Shown here piece by piece: positions 22,728-35,192 of a DNA stretch of 64,000 nt. The stretch is from NCBI GenBank assembly GCA_002917075.1, contig NTMA01000005.1:248001-312000 (forward strand), given 5' to 3'. How positions within the stretch are numbered: the stretch's first letter is position 1; the number at the start of each line of letters is the position of its first letter. The translations under genes and the position numbers were made by a program. This DNA comes from Hawksworthiomyces lignivorus. Its lineage: Eukaryota; Ascomycota; Sordariomycetes; Ophiostomatales; Ophiostomataceae. The notes under the pieces are model-generated. The model ran no database searches, had not been told where the DNA came from, and saw only the letters and a list, made by a program, of their open reading frames with translations.

Positions 22728-25700
22728 ACAGTTCAAGATGACCGGCGGTTCTGGCTTTCATGAAGAGGGAGTACGGATATGAAGAAACTCCTGCCTGTCT
22801 TTCACTAAACTTACACTACTCGCCACTTCTGAGGTCGGGCGTGTTCTCAGGTTGGGGATACTCTACATTTCAGAGAAAAGCACAGAAGCTAGGCGACAGA
22901 ATGCGTCTCTGGGCCACCGCCAAAAATAACAGAAATTACCAGTAAGCTTGAAGATGTTACACATCGGCTTCGTTCTTAACTGGACTAACCTCTCTACTAA
23001 GACATGGTGGTACCGGCAAGCGAGGTTATTTGGTCCGTTCCACTGGTGCACATAACCCACGTTGATTATGCCACCTCTCCGCCATCGATGGAAGTGATGG
23101 GTCTTACAGCATTGCTTCGGGCCGCTCGCATAAGCTTATATGTAAATATTATACTAAAAGTAATTGTGCTCCTAATATAATAGAAAAGCAACCAGGCCAT
23201 GCCATCGTGCAGCAGGAGCTTATCTTGCCTTATTCTCTTGACGATTTAAAACAAGTGGCTGGCCATGTAATGGCATAACGAGTATGTACAAACATCATTT
23301 ATAGAAATAAATACGGCAACTCCTACTGAATACGAATCTTTGCACTCCACCCCCCTGCAGAAATACTACATTTTGATAGCCATGCAAGGGTTTTGTACGA
23401 GGGATGCACACCTTACCTGATAGCTTTAATATGTACCTTGAGGGTGCCTGGAGCGACCTCCAGCATGCGACGGAAGTATTATGAGCTCAAAGAAGTTTAA
23501 CAGACGCCCTAGTGTTATGTATAACCACGAGGGGCCAATGGTGGCAATGGTATCTTGGTTTGAATTTTGAAGTGTGCTAGACAGTGCTGGCTGGCTGCGC
23601 ACTATTGGTATTATGGTCTCTGACGAGATCTACAAGGGCTCTAGTAAAACCGAGCAGCTGCTCAGTTGATAGTATCGCCAGCAGCGAAAGCTTGTTGTGA
23701 CTTGCGTCGATGCGGCTTTTGCCAAACTTGTTTCGGGTCAGTATTTTAGGACTTTGGAACTACCTAGTGCTAAATAACATGTAGCTATTTGTGGGGGTAA
23801 TCGGCGAAGGGGAAAGGGTAAATTGGAGGAGACTTGCGGAGCCTAGCTGCTTTTGGGGCGGATAGCTTGTCGCGAAACTGCACTCCCCTCAGCGGCATCA
23901 GGAGTCCTGTCCGAAATGCTGTGATTATTTTGTCGCTTAATCTAGTAGCGAGACAAGTAGCAGATTTACACGAGTCTATCATTCATTGCTATGAAAGGAG
24001 CTGACAGAGGTGCTTGGCGCAGTGCGACCTCGAAACTTGATTACCCCGAACTGCGACCCGAAGCAATAAAGATGGGGTATTAGCCAACAATGTTTTCCCC
24101 AGGAAATGGACCATCTAAGTAATTTGATGGCTTGGGTAAAATAAGTAAACTCCCAGCGCCGGTTTGAGAGCACTTGCTTATTCTATCTTGCTGAACCCAG
24201 TGTGCATTTGGGAAGCGATGCTTTTACAGCTAGAAAGATTAGATTGCTAGAAGAAATGATAATGTTGGAATAATATGACTCTGAATCAACAACCAAGCGT
24301 CACTCCTAAAGCCGGGCCGAATATGTGAATACACTCCTTAGATCATTTTTCGATGCGACTAGCATAGATTCTGGTGTTGGGAACTTGAGTGTTGAGTCGC
24401 AAGACCCTGGGTGCGAGCACCTCTGGCCTTCCTGAAGCCGTCTTTCTTCAGTCATCTGGAAAAGGTATATCCGTCACCATATATGTGCAGCATCTGTCGA
24501 TTTTGTATGCAAGGTAATAAATAAGAGTTTCTCGGGCCAAAACTGCCCAGCAACAGTATAAGAACCGAGGATTTTTCTTAGGTACGTAAGGGTAATAAAC
24601 GAACACGTCCCGGTATGTTTTATATTCGCTACTAGATGGTTTAATCATCACTATGGATGGTGCTGTAGCAACATGCAATTTTCCCCATATTTGCACAGAG
24701 TGGTATTCGTATGCCCTGTCAATTTCAAGATGGACCAGGTCACCCCTTTTCTACTGTGGGCTGCTAAAAGTTCCGACTTGGAGCTACCTTGGATCTGCAT
24801 CCATGACATATGGCGGCCTTTATACACCATGCTGTTATTGAAGAACACTGGATTGAACTGGGCCAGGCCTCTAGCGATTACCATGAGTCGCATGGGGGCG
24901 AAATTTCAAGTTGGGAAATTCCGTTATGAAAATGGGTGTAAGTTGCCATATTTCTTCTTTTTTGACCTGTTTCGACCCTGTTACTTTATCAGCCTAATAG
25001 ACTAAACAACTTCACGCAGCTGCTGCTTCGCGTAGGCGAAGTTAATTCTCTATAGATTTTTTTTTTTTTAAAAAAAAAAAAAAAGACCCAGGTAATATCT
25101 TATGCCATAAGCAATGTTGATGTCCAAAATGGTCACGCACCGTACATTGCAAATTTGTAGGTTTGATCCAAAGATACCTGCACCAAAATACTGAGTAGTA
25201 CCGCGAAGCTTTGGCTTTTAATGAGCAGTGGACCACTGTCTTGGGGGCCGCTAGACAGATGTAACCATTGTTTACGGAGTATAGCAACAAAATTAATGTT
25301 ATTTCATAGACAGTAAGGGAATAGTAATGAAATTCTACATAGATTGTGATGTGGAGGCTTTAACTGCTGCGGTAAACAAGAGAACTCCGGCGATGGCTAC
25401 TGAGAAAAACAGTGAAGAAGAAAAGTGTTGTTTTGATTTTAATTCCATATCAATAATTTCCCTATTCAGGCAAGTGCTTCACAAAAAAAAAAGCACATAA
25501 ATACAAGACTCATGATGTCCAGCGACATCCCCTCGAAGTGCGATCGGAAGTCGGCACAGCTTTTTTAGATTTGATTGGCTTTTCTACGAATTCTTCTTTC
25601 TTCAGTCACAGATTGCCTAGCAGTTTAGGGTACCACTGCGTAGGAACGCTCTATGCGTACAAGAATTCTTGGAGATATGCCAAGTTTCAGGCGGTCAACC

Positions 25701-26631
25701 TGACTCTCTCCTATGTAGTTTTGAAATATTTTCCATTATTTTAACTCTCGACGGGAAGGAAAATAACAGTGTGGTGGATAGCTACTAGAAACACCGTCAT
25801 TGTGGATGGAATGCCAAGCATGCTTTCCAAGAGAAGGCTAACTCGCCGGTGGACGCCAGGAGCAGGAGAATTTTCTAAACAAAGAGTCACCGTTATTACA
25901 GGCAAATTCCCTAAAGACTAGATACCGACTCGCCGGCTCCAACACAGGCAACTTAATATCCCCACGGGGACAGAGAGGTTGGGCCCCAGTTCCAAAAAGC
26001 GGGGAAATGGCCATTCAAATTCAACTTATGCTCCCCCCATACCAGTGGACTGTAAATCCATGGCCTTTTTTTTTCGCCTCTTCCCAAGTGTTACTCGAAT
26101 TAAGAAAGAGAGTTAAATAGAAGAGGGGAAGGGGAAAAACACTCTGCGTAATTATTTCCTATCTCGTCAGGGTCCCCCGAAAATTTGTAGGCATTGTCAC
26201 AACCACTGTGATCATGACATGTAGCTTTCAAAGCCATATCAGCTGATGAATACAAGATATCATGCTGGATCCGAACGACTTTAAGTATCCATTTAGTTTA
26301 GAGCTATTTTGTCCATGCAGGCACGTACTAAAATGTCATCCCCGCGGGGAAAGCAAGTTTCCCCATACACCTGAGAACTTGATCAGGCTTCTCAGGGTTA
26401 CCTTGGCATCATCCTTTCCGACCAAGATTGGGCTTAGGCGGTAAGAGTTTGTGCAGTTGACGCAAACCTTGTGCAAGTCATTAGACGAGGTAATAAGCTT
26501 CTGTTGAGGTTATAAATAAGCGAGCACTCTGCCGCCTCAGTCTGGGCCCCAGTCTTCTTGGCTATGTCAAGACACACCCTCTACGCAGCTGCTTTAGTCT
26601 TCTACTTTCTATCGTATTATACTCCTGCAGG
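22728..26631. other. 3.9-kb gene-poor stretch
   Basis: Only short frames are present. The best is a 110-codon frame at 24673-25005 without recognisable features. A perfect T-run/A-run palindrome lies at about 25057-25084. The last 300 bp before 26632 should hold the sugar-transporter promoter. I see no RNA gene. Confidence 0.45.
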
Positions 26632-28317
26632 ATGTCGGCTATTGCCCCTGCCGACAACAAAGGCACAGACGCCCAGCATGTCGAAAGGAATCTTTCGCAT
26701 ATAGTCAGCCAAGACAACCAAGACAACCAAGACAATGAGCTAGCAGAAAACTGGAAAGCGACCAGAGAGTACGCCAATCAAGCTACGAATGAGGAGCATA
26801 ACACGACTTTTCTCCAGGCCATCAGGCAGTACCCCAAGGCCATCGGATGGTCAGCCCTCATCAGCCTGTGCATCATCATGGACGGCTATGACACTGCCTT
26901 GATAAATAGTCTCTTCGGTTTTCCGGCATTCCAAAGGCAGTATGGGTACCTATCGGGGGGCAAATACGTTTTGCCCGCCGAGTGGCAGGTGGCCCTTGGC
27001 ATGGCGAACCCTGTCGGCAATGTGCTGGGCATTACTCTCAACGGTTATCTGACGGATCGATTTGGGCATAAGCCCGTCCTCCACGGGGGCCTGCTCGTGC
27101 TCATTGGATTAATCTTCATTCAGTTCTTCTCCACGAGTGTCAAGGTTCTGTTCGTCGGAGAAATCCTCGCCGGTATCCCTTGGGGCATGTTCTCGACTAT
27201 GGCGCCCGCTTTTGCGTCTGAAGTGGTCCCTCTGCATCTGCGAAGTTACCTGGAAACCTGGGTCGTCGTCTGCTGGGGCATCGGACAGTACATCTCCTAC
27301 GCCGTTCTATTCACACTCAACGGCTGGGACAACCGATGGGCATATCGCATTCCTTTTGCCATTCAGTGGTTCTGGCCCGTCGTCATCCTCCCTCTTGCCG
27401 CGTTCTGTCCCGAGTCCCCTTGGTGGCATGTTCGCAAGGGAAACTATGAAAAAGCCGAGAAGTCTATAATGAGACTTACCTCGGCCAAGACGAAGGAAAT
27501 AGCAAGAGAGCAAGCCAAGAAGGCTGTGGCGCTTATGATTGAAACAAACCAGCTGGAGCAGATGACCAAGGAAGAGACGTCGTATCTCTCTTGCTTCCAG
27601 GGCTCTGATCTGTGGCGGACGGAGATAGGCTGCGTTTCATGGGGCATTCAGATTCTCACTGGATTCGTTATTCAAAACTACGCTGTCTACTTTTTTGAGC
27701 AAGCCGGGCTCAGCGTCAACGACTCCTTCAAGATGACTCTTGGGATGGGAGCCATCCACCTTGTGTGCAACTTTGGATCGGCAGCGCTCACTGGCAACTA
27801 CGGTCGGCGAATTATTTTCCTTTGCGGATGTGCCTTCTTGGCACTGATGATGTTCATCCTTGGTTTCCTAGCGCTGGGGCCTCTGAACACCAGTTTTGGA
27901 TATGCTACGTCTGCAGTATTCCTGATCTGGTACGCTGGGTGGTGCCTCACCATTGGGCCTCTGCCATATATCATCAACGGCGAGGTATCCTCCACCAGAC
28001 TACGGTCTAAGTCGCTGGCACTTGCTCGTGGCGCGTATCTCATCCTCAGTATCACCAACACTGTAGTGGCCCCATATATCCTTAATCCAGACAAAGCTAA
28101 TTGGAGAGGCAAAACTGGGTTTCTCACCGGTGGCCTTACCATTTTGTGTCTTATCTGGGCATATTTCCGGCTGCCCGAGACTGGCAGGAGAACATTTGAG
28201 GAGCTTGACATCCTTTTCGCGGAGAAGGGCATGACAGCTAAGCATTTCTCCAAGGCTGTTATACACAGAGAGAGCGGCGAAATTGAAGTCACTGGCCCAC
28301 ACACCAGGAACCGATGA
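26632..28317 (+). CDS. MFS sugar transporter, alpha-glucoside (maltose) permease type
   Basis: The 561-residue protein is coded by a single exon starting at the ATG at 26632. About 12 membrane segments can be traced. They begin with SALISLCIIMDGYDTALINSLFG, the fungal maltose/alpha-glucoside:H+ symporter signature around helix 1. The loop 2-3 motif is GYLTDRFGHKP, a sugar-porter motif follows in PESPWWHVRKGNYEKAEKS, and the helix 10-12 region ends in PETGRRTFEELD, the typical PETKG-like C-terminal motif. The N-terminus contains a short DNQDNQDN repeat and is cytosolic. It should import alpha-glucosides with protons across the plasma membrane. It lies about 950 bp upstream of a Gfo/Idh/MocA oxidoreductase in the same orientation, suggesting linked sugar metabolism. 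Exact substrate uncertain. Confidence 0.9.
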   Translation: MSAIAPADNKGTDAQHVERNLSHIVSQDNQDNQDNELAENWKATREYANQATNEEHNTTFLQAIRQYPKAIGWSALISLCIIMDGYDTALINSLFGFPAFQRQYGYLSGGKYVLPAEWQVALGMANPVGNVLGITLNGYLTDRFGHKPVLHGGLLVLIGLIFIQFFSTSVKVLFVGEILAGIPWGMFSTMAPAFASEVVPLHLRSYLETWVVVCWGIGQYISYAVLFTLNGWDNRWAYRIPFAIQWFWPVVILPLAAFCPESPWWHVRKGNYEKAEKSIMRLTSAKTKEIAREQAKKAVALMIETNQLEQMTKEETSYLSCFQGSDLWRTEIGCVSWGIQILTGFVIQNYAVYFFEQAGLSVNDSFKMTLGMGAIHLVCNFGSAALTGNYGRRIIFLCGCAFLALMMFILGFLALGPLNTSFGYATSAVFLIWYAGWCLTIGPLPYIINGEVSSTRLRSKSLALARGAYLILSITNTVVAPYILNPDKANWRGKTGFLTGGLTILCLIWAYFRLPETGRRTFEELDILFAEKGMTAKHFSKAVIHRESGEIEVTGPHTRNR

Positions 28318-29271
28318 GCTTGCACGATGGAAAGTTGCCAGTGAGATGTAGGACTCTCAGCTCGAACAGGCTGATAAGCTTCACCATAATGTAAAAGAAC
28401 GACCTAAGCACGCAACCCTCTGTTTCCTTAGTGGATAGTTTGTAAGGCTTTTCCAGTTGAGTTACCGGAAATTGTTTCAAGCAGATATTATCAGTATAGT
28501 TCTCATAGGCAATCAATTAAACACAACCTATTCTCGTCTTCCAACAAAGTCTTGTTAAAAGTGAGAGGGTCATTGGCATCAATTGTGATCTTGGAGTGGC
28601 AACGTAATTCGGTGTATTGTTTTGTCCGCTGCTGGAAGACAATATCCCGACTGGTGCTATCGATTTCGTTCTAGTCGACAACCCGATGAACAAAGCGCTC
28701 CAATTCGCTTGGAGAGGCCAGCACACTCTCCGCACCTTATCTGCTCCACCTCGTCACCTTCTATTGATCGGCGCAAATAGATTCGATTATGTTAGGTAAT
28801 ATGTCGAGCTTAATCCAACATCCGCCACTTGTACTATGCCTTCTGTGTATCCGACCTGGATTAGGAAACTATCCGCTCACGCACACCTACGTTCCCGACT
28901 ACTTTTGTAAAATTGTGAGAACGGAAAAGAGGACAGTGCGGAGAAGAGGCTACCGAGATCTAGCTTCGGTCGTTTGCACGCCGTGTTGTTGTCAGTATTC
29001 CGTCGCGACCAGCTCCGCGATCGATTCGTGTGTTTCTATGTGTGAAGCTCTGCTTCACATAGTCAATTGGACCTGCTATCATGTGCAAACAATGCTTGAC
29101 TTGGTATCATCTCGAATGCAGATCTCGTTATAGAGTCTAGCGACCTCTCTTTCCGGTGCCGGACTTGAACGTAGTATATGAGGAAGGTGATGGCCTTCAT
29201 TCAAGCTGATGAATGTCTTGAGTCCATCGTCTTCACACGCATATTCACAAACCTAGTTGCCCTCACAAGCC
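28318..29271. other. Intergenic between sugar transporter and oxidoreductase
   Basis: This contains the transporter's 3' flank and the oxidoreductase promoter. Short frames on both strands near 28517-28800 match nothing I know. Confidence 0.45.
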
Positions 29272-30597
29272 ATGGCTATTTCTCAGGTTAAGCGGTACGC
29301 CATTGTAGGCACCGGAGTACGGGCTGCTGTCTACTACCAGCACATCATCCAAGACTTCAAGGGTGTTGCTCTACTCGTTGGACTCTGCGATACGAACCAG
29401 ACTCGCATGAATGCTGCCAATGACCGCATTGTCGAGATCGGGGGCGACCGCCTGCCCACTTACAAGGCTGAGGACTTTGACAAGATGGTTGCAGAGCAGA
29501 AGCCAGATGTTGTCATCGTTACCACTATTGACCGCGTCCACCACATATACTGCATCCGGGCTATGGAGCTGGGCTGCGATGCCATCACCGAAAAGCCGAT
29601 GACAATCGACGAAGAGAAGCTGCAGCTCATGATTGACGCCGAGAAGAGGACCGGAAAGCAGGTTCGCTGTCTCTTCAACTATCGCTATGCCCCCCACCAC
29701 ACCAAGGTCCGCGAGCTCATTGACTCGGGCGTCATTGGCGATGTTTCAACAGTTCACATGGATTGGATCTTGGATTGTGCGCACGGGTCTGACTTCATGC
29801 GCCGCTGGCACCGAGAGAAAGCGAACAGCGGTGGTATCCAGATGCACAAATCCATTCACCACTTTGACCTGGTTCACTTTTGGCTGAATACCGAGCCTGA
29901 GTCTGTCTATTGCATTGGAGGCCTGCGCTTTTATGGAAAAGAAAACGCCGAGAAACGTGGTGAGACGAACATAGGAGAGCGATACCTCAACAACGAGGCG
30001 TCCGAGAACGACCCATTTGCCATCAACATCGAGAAGAACGCTCAGCTGAAGAAGCTTTACCTAGAAGCCGAGCACGAAGACGGCTACATCCGTGACCGGA
30101 ATTGCTTCGCCGAGGGTATCACTATCGAAGACACTCTCTCAATGATCATCAAGTACAAGAATAACGCGGTTATGACATACAATACATACGCGTATGCGCC
30201 TTGGGAAGGCTACCGCTGTGTCTTCAACGGAAGCAAAGGCCGTCTGGAAATCAATGTGGTTGAGCAGCAATATTCGGCTGGTGGCGAGACGGTGACGGAG
30301 AAGGACATTGGCGAATTGGAGAAGAACTACATTCAAGGAGGCGTAGAGCAGATCAAGATTGTCGTCTACCCCTTGTTTAAGGAGCCCTATGTTGTGCCTG
30401 TCGAGAAGCAACCTGGTGGCCACGGTGGAGGCGACCCTATCTTACTGCGAGATGTTCTTGTCGGCAATGAAAAGGACAGCTTTCACCGAGCTGCTTACAT
30501 CCGCGATGGTGGTAATGCCGTTCTGGTCGCTGTTGGGGCAAACCATTCCATGGAGTCAGGTCTGCCAGTCAACGTGCAAGAGCTGGTACATTGGTGA
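29272..30597 (+). CDS. Gfo/Idh/MocA family NAD(P)-dependent oxidoreductase
   Basis: A single exon of 441 residues begins at the ATG at 29272, preceded by CACAAGCC; the frame opens earlier but without ATG. The N-terminal Rossmann domain starts RYAIVGTGVRAAVYYQHI, a Gly-rich dinucleotide-binding loop. The family EKP motif is in CDAITEKPMTIDEEK, and the catalytic-domain block GGIQMHKSIHHFDLVHFW carries the conserved His residues. The C-terminal alpha/beta domain includes the substrate-facing strand MTYNTYAYAPWEGYRC. Members oxidise sugars or inositols, or act as NAD-dependent glycosidases; this one could not be placed. It lies downstream of an alpha-glucoside-type transporter, so a role in sugar catabolism is plausible but inferred. 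No signal peptide, so probably cytosolic. Confidence 0.88.
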   Translation: MAISQVKRYAIVGTGVRAAVYYQHIIQDFKGVALLVGLCDTNQTRMNAANDRIVEIGGDRLPTYKAEDFDKMVAEQKPDVVIVTTIDRVHHIYCIRAMELGCDAITEKPMTIDEEKLQLMIDAEKRTGKQVRCLFNYRYAPHHTKVRELIDSGVIGDVSTVHMDWILDCAHGSDFMRRWHREKANSGGIQMHKSIHHFDLVHFWLNTEPESVYCIGGLRFYGKENAEKRGETNIGERYLNNEASENDPFAINIEKNAQLKKLYLEAEHEDGYIRDRNCFAEGITIEDTLSMIIKYKNNAVMTYNTYAYAPWEGYRCVFNGSKGRLEINVVEQQYSAGGETVTEKDIGELEKNYIQGGVEQIKIVVYPLFKEPYVVPVEKQPGGHGGGDPILLRDVLVGNEKDSFHRAAYIRDGGNAVLVAVGANHSMESGLPVNVQELVHW

Positions 30598-30743
30598 TCA
30601 AATAATAGTCTTGCTAACAGTATCCTATCATAACTGTAACTAAGTTCTAATCTCGCTATGAAATTAAGTTAACTAAAGACACAATACTTAAAAAATAGAA
30701 TGCGAACAAAATATTAATCTAGTTAATAATTCTCAATATGGTC

Positions 30744-32455
30744 CTAAATTTGGCCCAACCATTCTTTGATCGTTTCCAATTGGGTCATTCTTGCCTAGAA
30801 TAAGGAATGGTGCAGAAGCATCTGGTTAGCGATGTTGATTGATGCCAGAAAGATGGAATTCATCCAAGTAAAAAGGCGTTTCAGTACTTACATTGACCAC
30901 CGTCACCTTGTCACCGGGGAAGCTAGCCAAAGTCTCCTCACCATGGGCGGCCAGACTCGTGAGCATGTACCTAGATGCGTTACGATCCGGGGAAGACAAG
31001 AAAGGATCAATGCCAACAGCAGTGGTAGGGTCGTTTTGTTGATAAGCGTAGAGAATCCGTTTGGCATCTAGCAGCTGTCCGCGAGTCAAACGGTACTTGG
31101 CTAAGACATATTCTTGAGTTGGAGGTACAATGTCATACAATTCTCCACAGTTAGTTGGATCGGACTCAGTCTGGATCGAAGTTGGCGTGAAGATAGATCC
31201 CTCAGCAATCTCGTTCACGCTCAGGGGGAAATATTTGCAGAGCAGATAGTTGAATGGTCCCTTTGAAAGACTGGCTTCGGCGGATTGGTCACTATCCCAG
31301 CTGACGCAGGGCTCTAGACTAGGAATCGTCCGCATATTAAGGATTGTTCTAATGATCTGCAGAGGGCTACTGGTGCTGATAGTTACGTTGACGAGCTTTT
31401 CCAAAGTTGCATTAAAGGGATTACCTGCAGGATTGTTGTAGCCCAGCTGGGGTATGAGGTATGCATTGGTAGCGGCGAGAGCCTCAACGACAGAGAAATC
31501 TGCTTTCGTTTTGGGGATGGTACAGAGATTTAGCTGTTGCGCTATGTCAGTAGCATTGTTGGCTTCAATGTATACGTTAGCTGTTTGATGGCGCATTAGA
31601 TGATGAAAATATTTGGAAGTAGAGAATCATACTTGAGTCAAAAGCATTATGCAGAGTCTCGAAAGCATTTTTTACTTTCGAACCAAACGCGGCTGATTGA
31701 TCCCAGTATATTTGGTTGGCCTTGGAGAGACTAGTTAGCGGCAGCGACATATTTGTAGAAGAGAGATTTATGGTTTACCCAGTTGAACCAGTCAAACCGT
31801 TTAGGATTCTGATAGTTTGCTCCAATGGAACGCAGTGGAGCGGCATATGCGATGGCGCCATAGAAGACCTCAGGAAGATTCAACTTAAGAACAGTTGTGA
31901 GGAATCCTCCGTAGGAACCGCCCATAACAATGACTTTGCTTTCGCCAGTGCCAGAAACAGTGTTTTTGATGTGGTCAAGGAATGTAGTTGCATCTGACAT
32001 GACATTTTCAAGAGTTAAACTTTTGTATTGCGTTATCGGGTCCGATGCATTAGAAGGGTTGCTGAGCCCAAAGCAGCGATGCTCAAGGCTCACAACCAAA
32101 GCTCCAAGCTTGGCGGCCCATTCGGGGAAGATTGTGTCTTCCTAACCTTATTGTTAGTTACCGAGAAACAAATTCGGCCTGCGCATAGCTGCATGACACA
32201 TACCATACAGGCAAAAGTAGCAGTTTCGGCTTGCTGATAGTAGAGAATTGGGCCTCCGGGTTTGAAGTTGTTATCCAAGATTTGGTATTGTTGGAGAAAT
32301 GTTCCGTTACCTAGGCCCTCGTGCTCAACTAGCTGCGTGAAGAACTTGGTTGGAGTTGTGCAATTGGGATTTAGGGAGGGAGCCGCCATAGCAGATTGAA
32401 AGACTAGCCATGATGCCATCCACAGACGCATGGTTGACGTGAAGTTTTGAATCAT
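30744..32455 (-). CDS. Secreted serine peptidase, family S28 (Pro-Xaa carboxypeptidase-like)
   Basis: Five exons, 32455-32204, 32141-31779, 31720-31633, 31580-30892 and 30794-30744, give 480 residues. Introns are 52-97 bp with CTAAC-type branch sites; the intron 31721-31778 ends in AAG. An N-terminal signal peptide is clear (RLWMASWLVFQSAMAAPS); an internal ATG at 32431 would also fit. The nucleophile Ser160 is in MGGSYGGF, the likely charge-relay Asp in YAYQQNDPTTA and His in LAAHGEE. EHRCFGLS and FDWFNWANQIYWDQS are S28-type blocks. Several N-glycosylation sequons are present. The enzyme should release residues beyond proline from peptides outside the cell, probably in acid. It is divergent from a Zn2Cys6 regulator. 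Confidence 0.87.
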
Positions 32456-33115
32456 TTTGCAAGTGAGAATCTGGCGGGTGTGCAAGTTGCCGGTATTGTG
32501 TATTTAAAAGTTGTTGATGGCTCATCTTGAAGACTTTTTAAAGAGCCATGGCTTCCTCTTTTATACTTTTTCATGGACTGATACTCCGCTCATGTCGTCC
32601 TGGCTGGACTTGATTCTCTAGAATATGTTTAAAATAAGATTAGTATTGAAAACTCAATTTCCTTGCTTCTTCTAGTGAGACCGCGTCTATGTCCTTAAAT
32701 GGGTTGAGGGTGGGTTTCTTAGGCTCATGTAATACGGAGTTCTGCCCTGGCACGATCATCTAACGTAGTGCTGACCACGGGAATGAATACAACAGCCCAA
32801 AAAAGTAATTGGCTATGTGTAGGACTGCGTACGGCTGTGACCGCGTTTATGTCCAAAAAGGGCTTGGAAGATCATCGGTGGGTCCTTGTGGCTTACAGAA
32901 ATCTTGGACGACCAATCCCACATGTCATCGACCAATGTAGCGTGGCGGTGAGACATGCAACTTTATAAGTCAAGAGTGGGGAAGTGTTGGTTAAAACCTA
33001 GGAACAGTCCTTTCGACATCTCAGACAATGTTGCTTGAATATGGGCTTAGACAGAACATCAATTACATGACTCCGGCGTTTCTTTTCTCGAATCGGCCAG
33101 AGCTGACAACACCAA
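32456..33115. promoter_or_regulatory. Divergent promoter region, S28 peptidase and Zn2Cys6 regulator
   Basis: About 660 bp lie between the two start codons. I see no operator with confidence. Confidence 0.45.
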
Positions 33116-34794
33116 ATGCTTCGAGCTGCTAGGAGAAGATCTGGTGGGTGTGCATCATGCAAGAGACAGAAGATGAAGGTAAGTGGCTTGCAATATCAAT
33201 GATGTAGACTACATTCACAGATCCGAATGCTGTTATGGGCGAAGATCTTAATTTAGAATAGTGCGATGAAGTGCGCCCTGCGTGCGGTCGCTGCGCAGCT
33301 GTTAGCAGGCAGTGCATCTACCCTCCTCGATATGACTTCGTCGATGGAAACGCAAGATTTACAAACTCTGATCTAGCAGCCGTTTCTGGGCCTTTAACGC
33401 AGGGGCACAACTTGGCACCTATAGCTGATCTTCAATTACTTGGAGAGAATTGCACTGAAGATGGAATGTTACTACAAAAGTTTCAACTCCTCAGGCGTGC
33501 CGCACCTTTGGAGGCGCGCCACTCTCCTGCGCACAACATTTCTCAATCCCTGTCATTATCACCGAGCACATCAACTTCCGAAAGGCTTGCTGCCCGTCTA
33601 GTAAAGGCATTACAAGTACAACAGCTGGGGTATCGACTGACGCATCTCGGCCCATACATTTCGGACATTCCCGCAAGGTTGGGCTGCAATCCCGCTCTCG
33701 ATGCTTCGGTTGCTTGCCTGTTAAGAGTTAATACCAGTCTGCTTCGAACACCTTCCCCCACTTCTACTGTTCCTTCTGAAGCCGATGTTGAATACCTCTG
33801 TGCATTGCAAAAACTTCAGCATGTTCTTGAGAATCCCACACTTGCGAAATCGTCGGAAACGGCCTGTGCCACAGTTCTTCTTGCGCACTATGAGGTATGT
33901 TCTTTCATGTTACTTAAGATTATTCAGGGCACATTTTAATTGCTTGAAAAGATGATGGCACCAGAAAAGCGTAGCCACCAATACTTAGCTCATGCCGGAG
34001 GTGCGGCCAAACTGATCCAACTTCGTGGCCCAAAGAGTATCTCCAGTGATTTTGACAAGGATCTCGTGCGGTCTCAGCGTGCTACTATCGTGCGTAAACA
34101 CCTTGAGAATTTTCTAGTACTAGGTAGCTTACGAGCTAACTAGAATAACATACAGATTTTCCAAGCACTTCTTAGAAGACAGCACTGCTTTCTGCTCGAT
34201 GATGGCTGGAGAGAGATAAATATGGAAAAATCACACAGCTTTCCGTCTACCCTGAACGATCTGCTCATGCGCATCTTTACTCGGATCCCATCCTTGCATC
34301 TTATGGATAATCAGCAAGCCATCGAGCACGCCCTGACCATGAAGCATGAACTTAACTCTCTGCTATACATAAGTGAAGGACAACATCGAAATGGAAATGA
34401 GCTCAGAGTCGCTTCGTCCGCGAACGTATCCGAACTGTTTCCATCGCAGACACTGAAATTTTACAGCGTTGAAGCTGCTATATTCCACACCTGGCGCTGG
34501 ACAGCGCTTCTATTAGTCGATTACTTTATCGCCAATTCTGCCACGAGCACCGTACTGCTACCGAACACTGGCGGTGAAGCTGAGCAGATCTGCATGTCGT
34601 ATGCGTTCACAGCTGCGCTCAAGCCGCTAGGTGCCCAATTTCTTCAACTGCCCCTTATTGTAGCTTATCGTTTTGTTGACGAGGTGGCAAAACAGTGGAT
34701 AATTAAGAAAATCAACGAACTTGTAGATGTTTTTTGTATTTCCTTTCATGCAGAATACGTCGAGATGATGGCCGCTAAATTACTAGGCGGGTGA
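33116..34794 (+). CDS. Zn2Cys6 fungal transcription factor
   Basis: Exons 33116-33178, 33262-33894, 33952-34089 and 34156-34794 join to give 490 residues. The first exon holds GGCASCKRQKMK and the second starts CDEVRPACGRCAAVSRQC, so the zinc cluster is complete only after splicing; a TAG directly before CDE is the splice acceptor, not a stop. Intron 2 ends in AAG, giving HYEMMAPEKRSHQYLAHAGGAAKLIQLRGP, a block typical of the C-terminal domain of this regulator family. Intron 3 (34090-34155) has a GCTAAC branch site. Shorter than many regulators but complete. It is divergent from the S28 peptidase gene, which it may control; that link is inferred from position only. Confidence 0.82.
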
Positions 34795-35192
34795 GGCTAC
34801 CAGCACTTTACATTAGGAAAGAAGTCTCAAAGCTGAATTAGTCGATCGCATGGTTAGAAAGAATTATGGGCAAAATATGAATAATAAGCAGTATCTCTAA
34901 CACATTTATCATATTAGCTGAAAAATTGAGTAGAAACATACAAAACTGATTCGTGAACCGTTTCAAGGTATAATTCCCATCACACTGGCCACTTGGGCAT
35001 TGCTATATAGAGTTAAGTGTAATTTTCATGTCAGCCTTCTTACGTTGAAACGCTTTTGCGGGCGGCGCCTTTTAGGATTGGATAAGCGAGCATGCGACAG
35101 CATAGTGGCGTTAGGCAGAAAACAAACACAGCAAAGCCGAAGTTGAAATACTGATAAAAGACACAAAACTAAACAGCTTCGTATAGGTATTC
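34795..35192. other. Intergenic, promoter side of first HET gene
   Basis: The A+T-rich sequence has no gene-like frame. Confidence 0.45.

Noticed and set aside
24673..25005. 110-codon open frame
   Set aside because: No known motif, A+T-rich surroundings and an equal-length frame opposite.
33250..33264. Nonsense TAG directly before CDE in the second Zn2Cys6 gene
   Set aside because: The TAG is the 3' splice site of an 83-bp intron; joining 33178 to 33262 rebuilds the zinc cluster.
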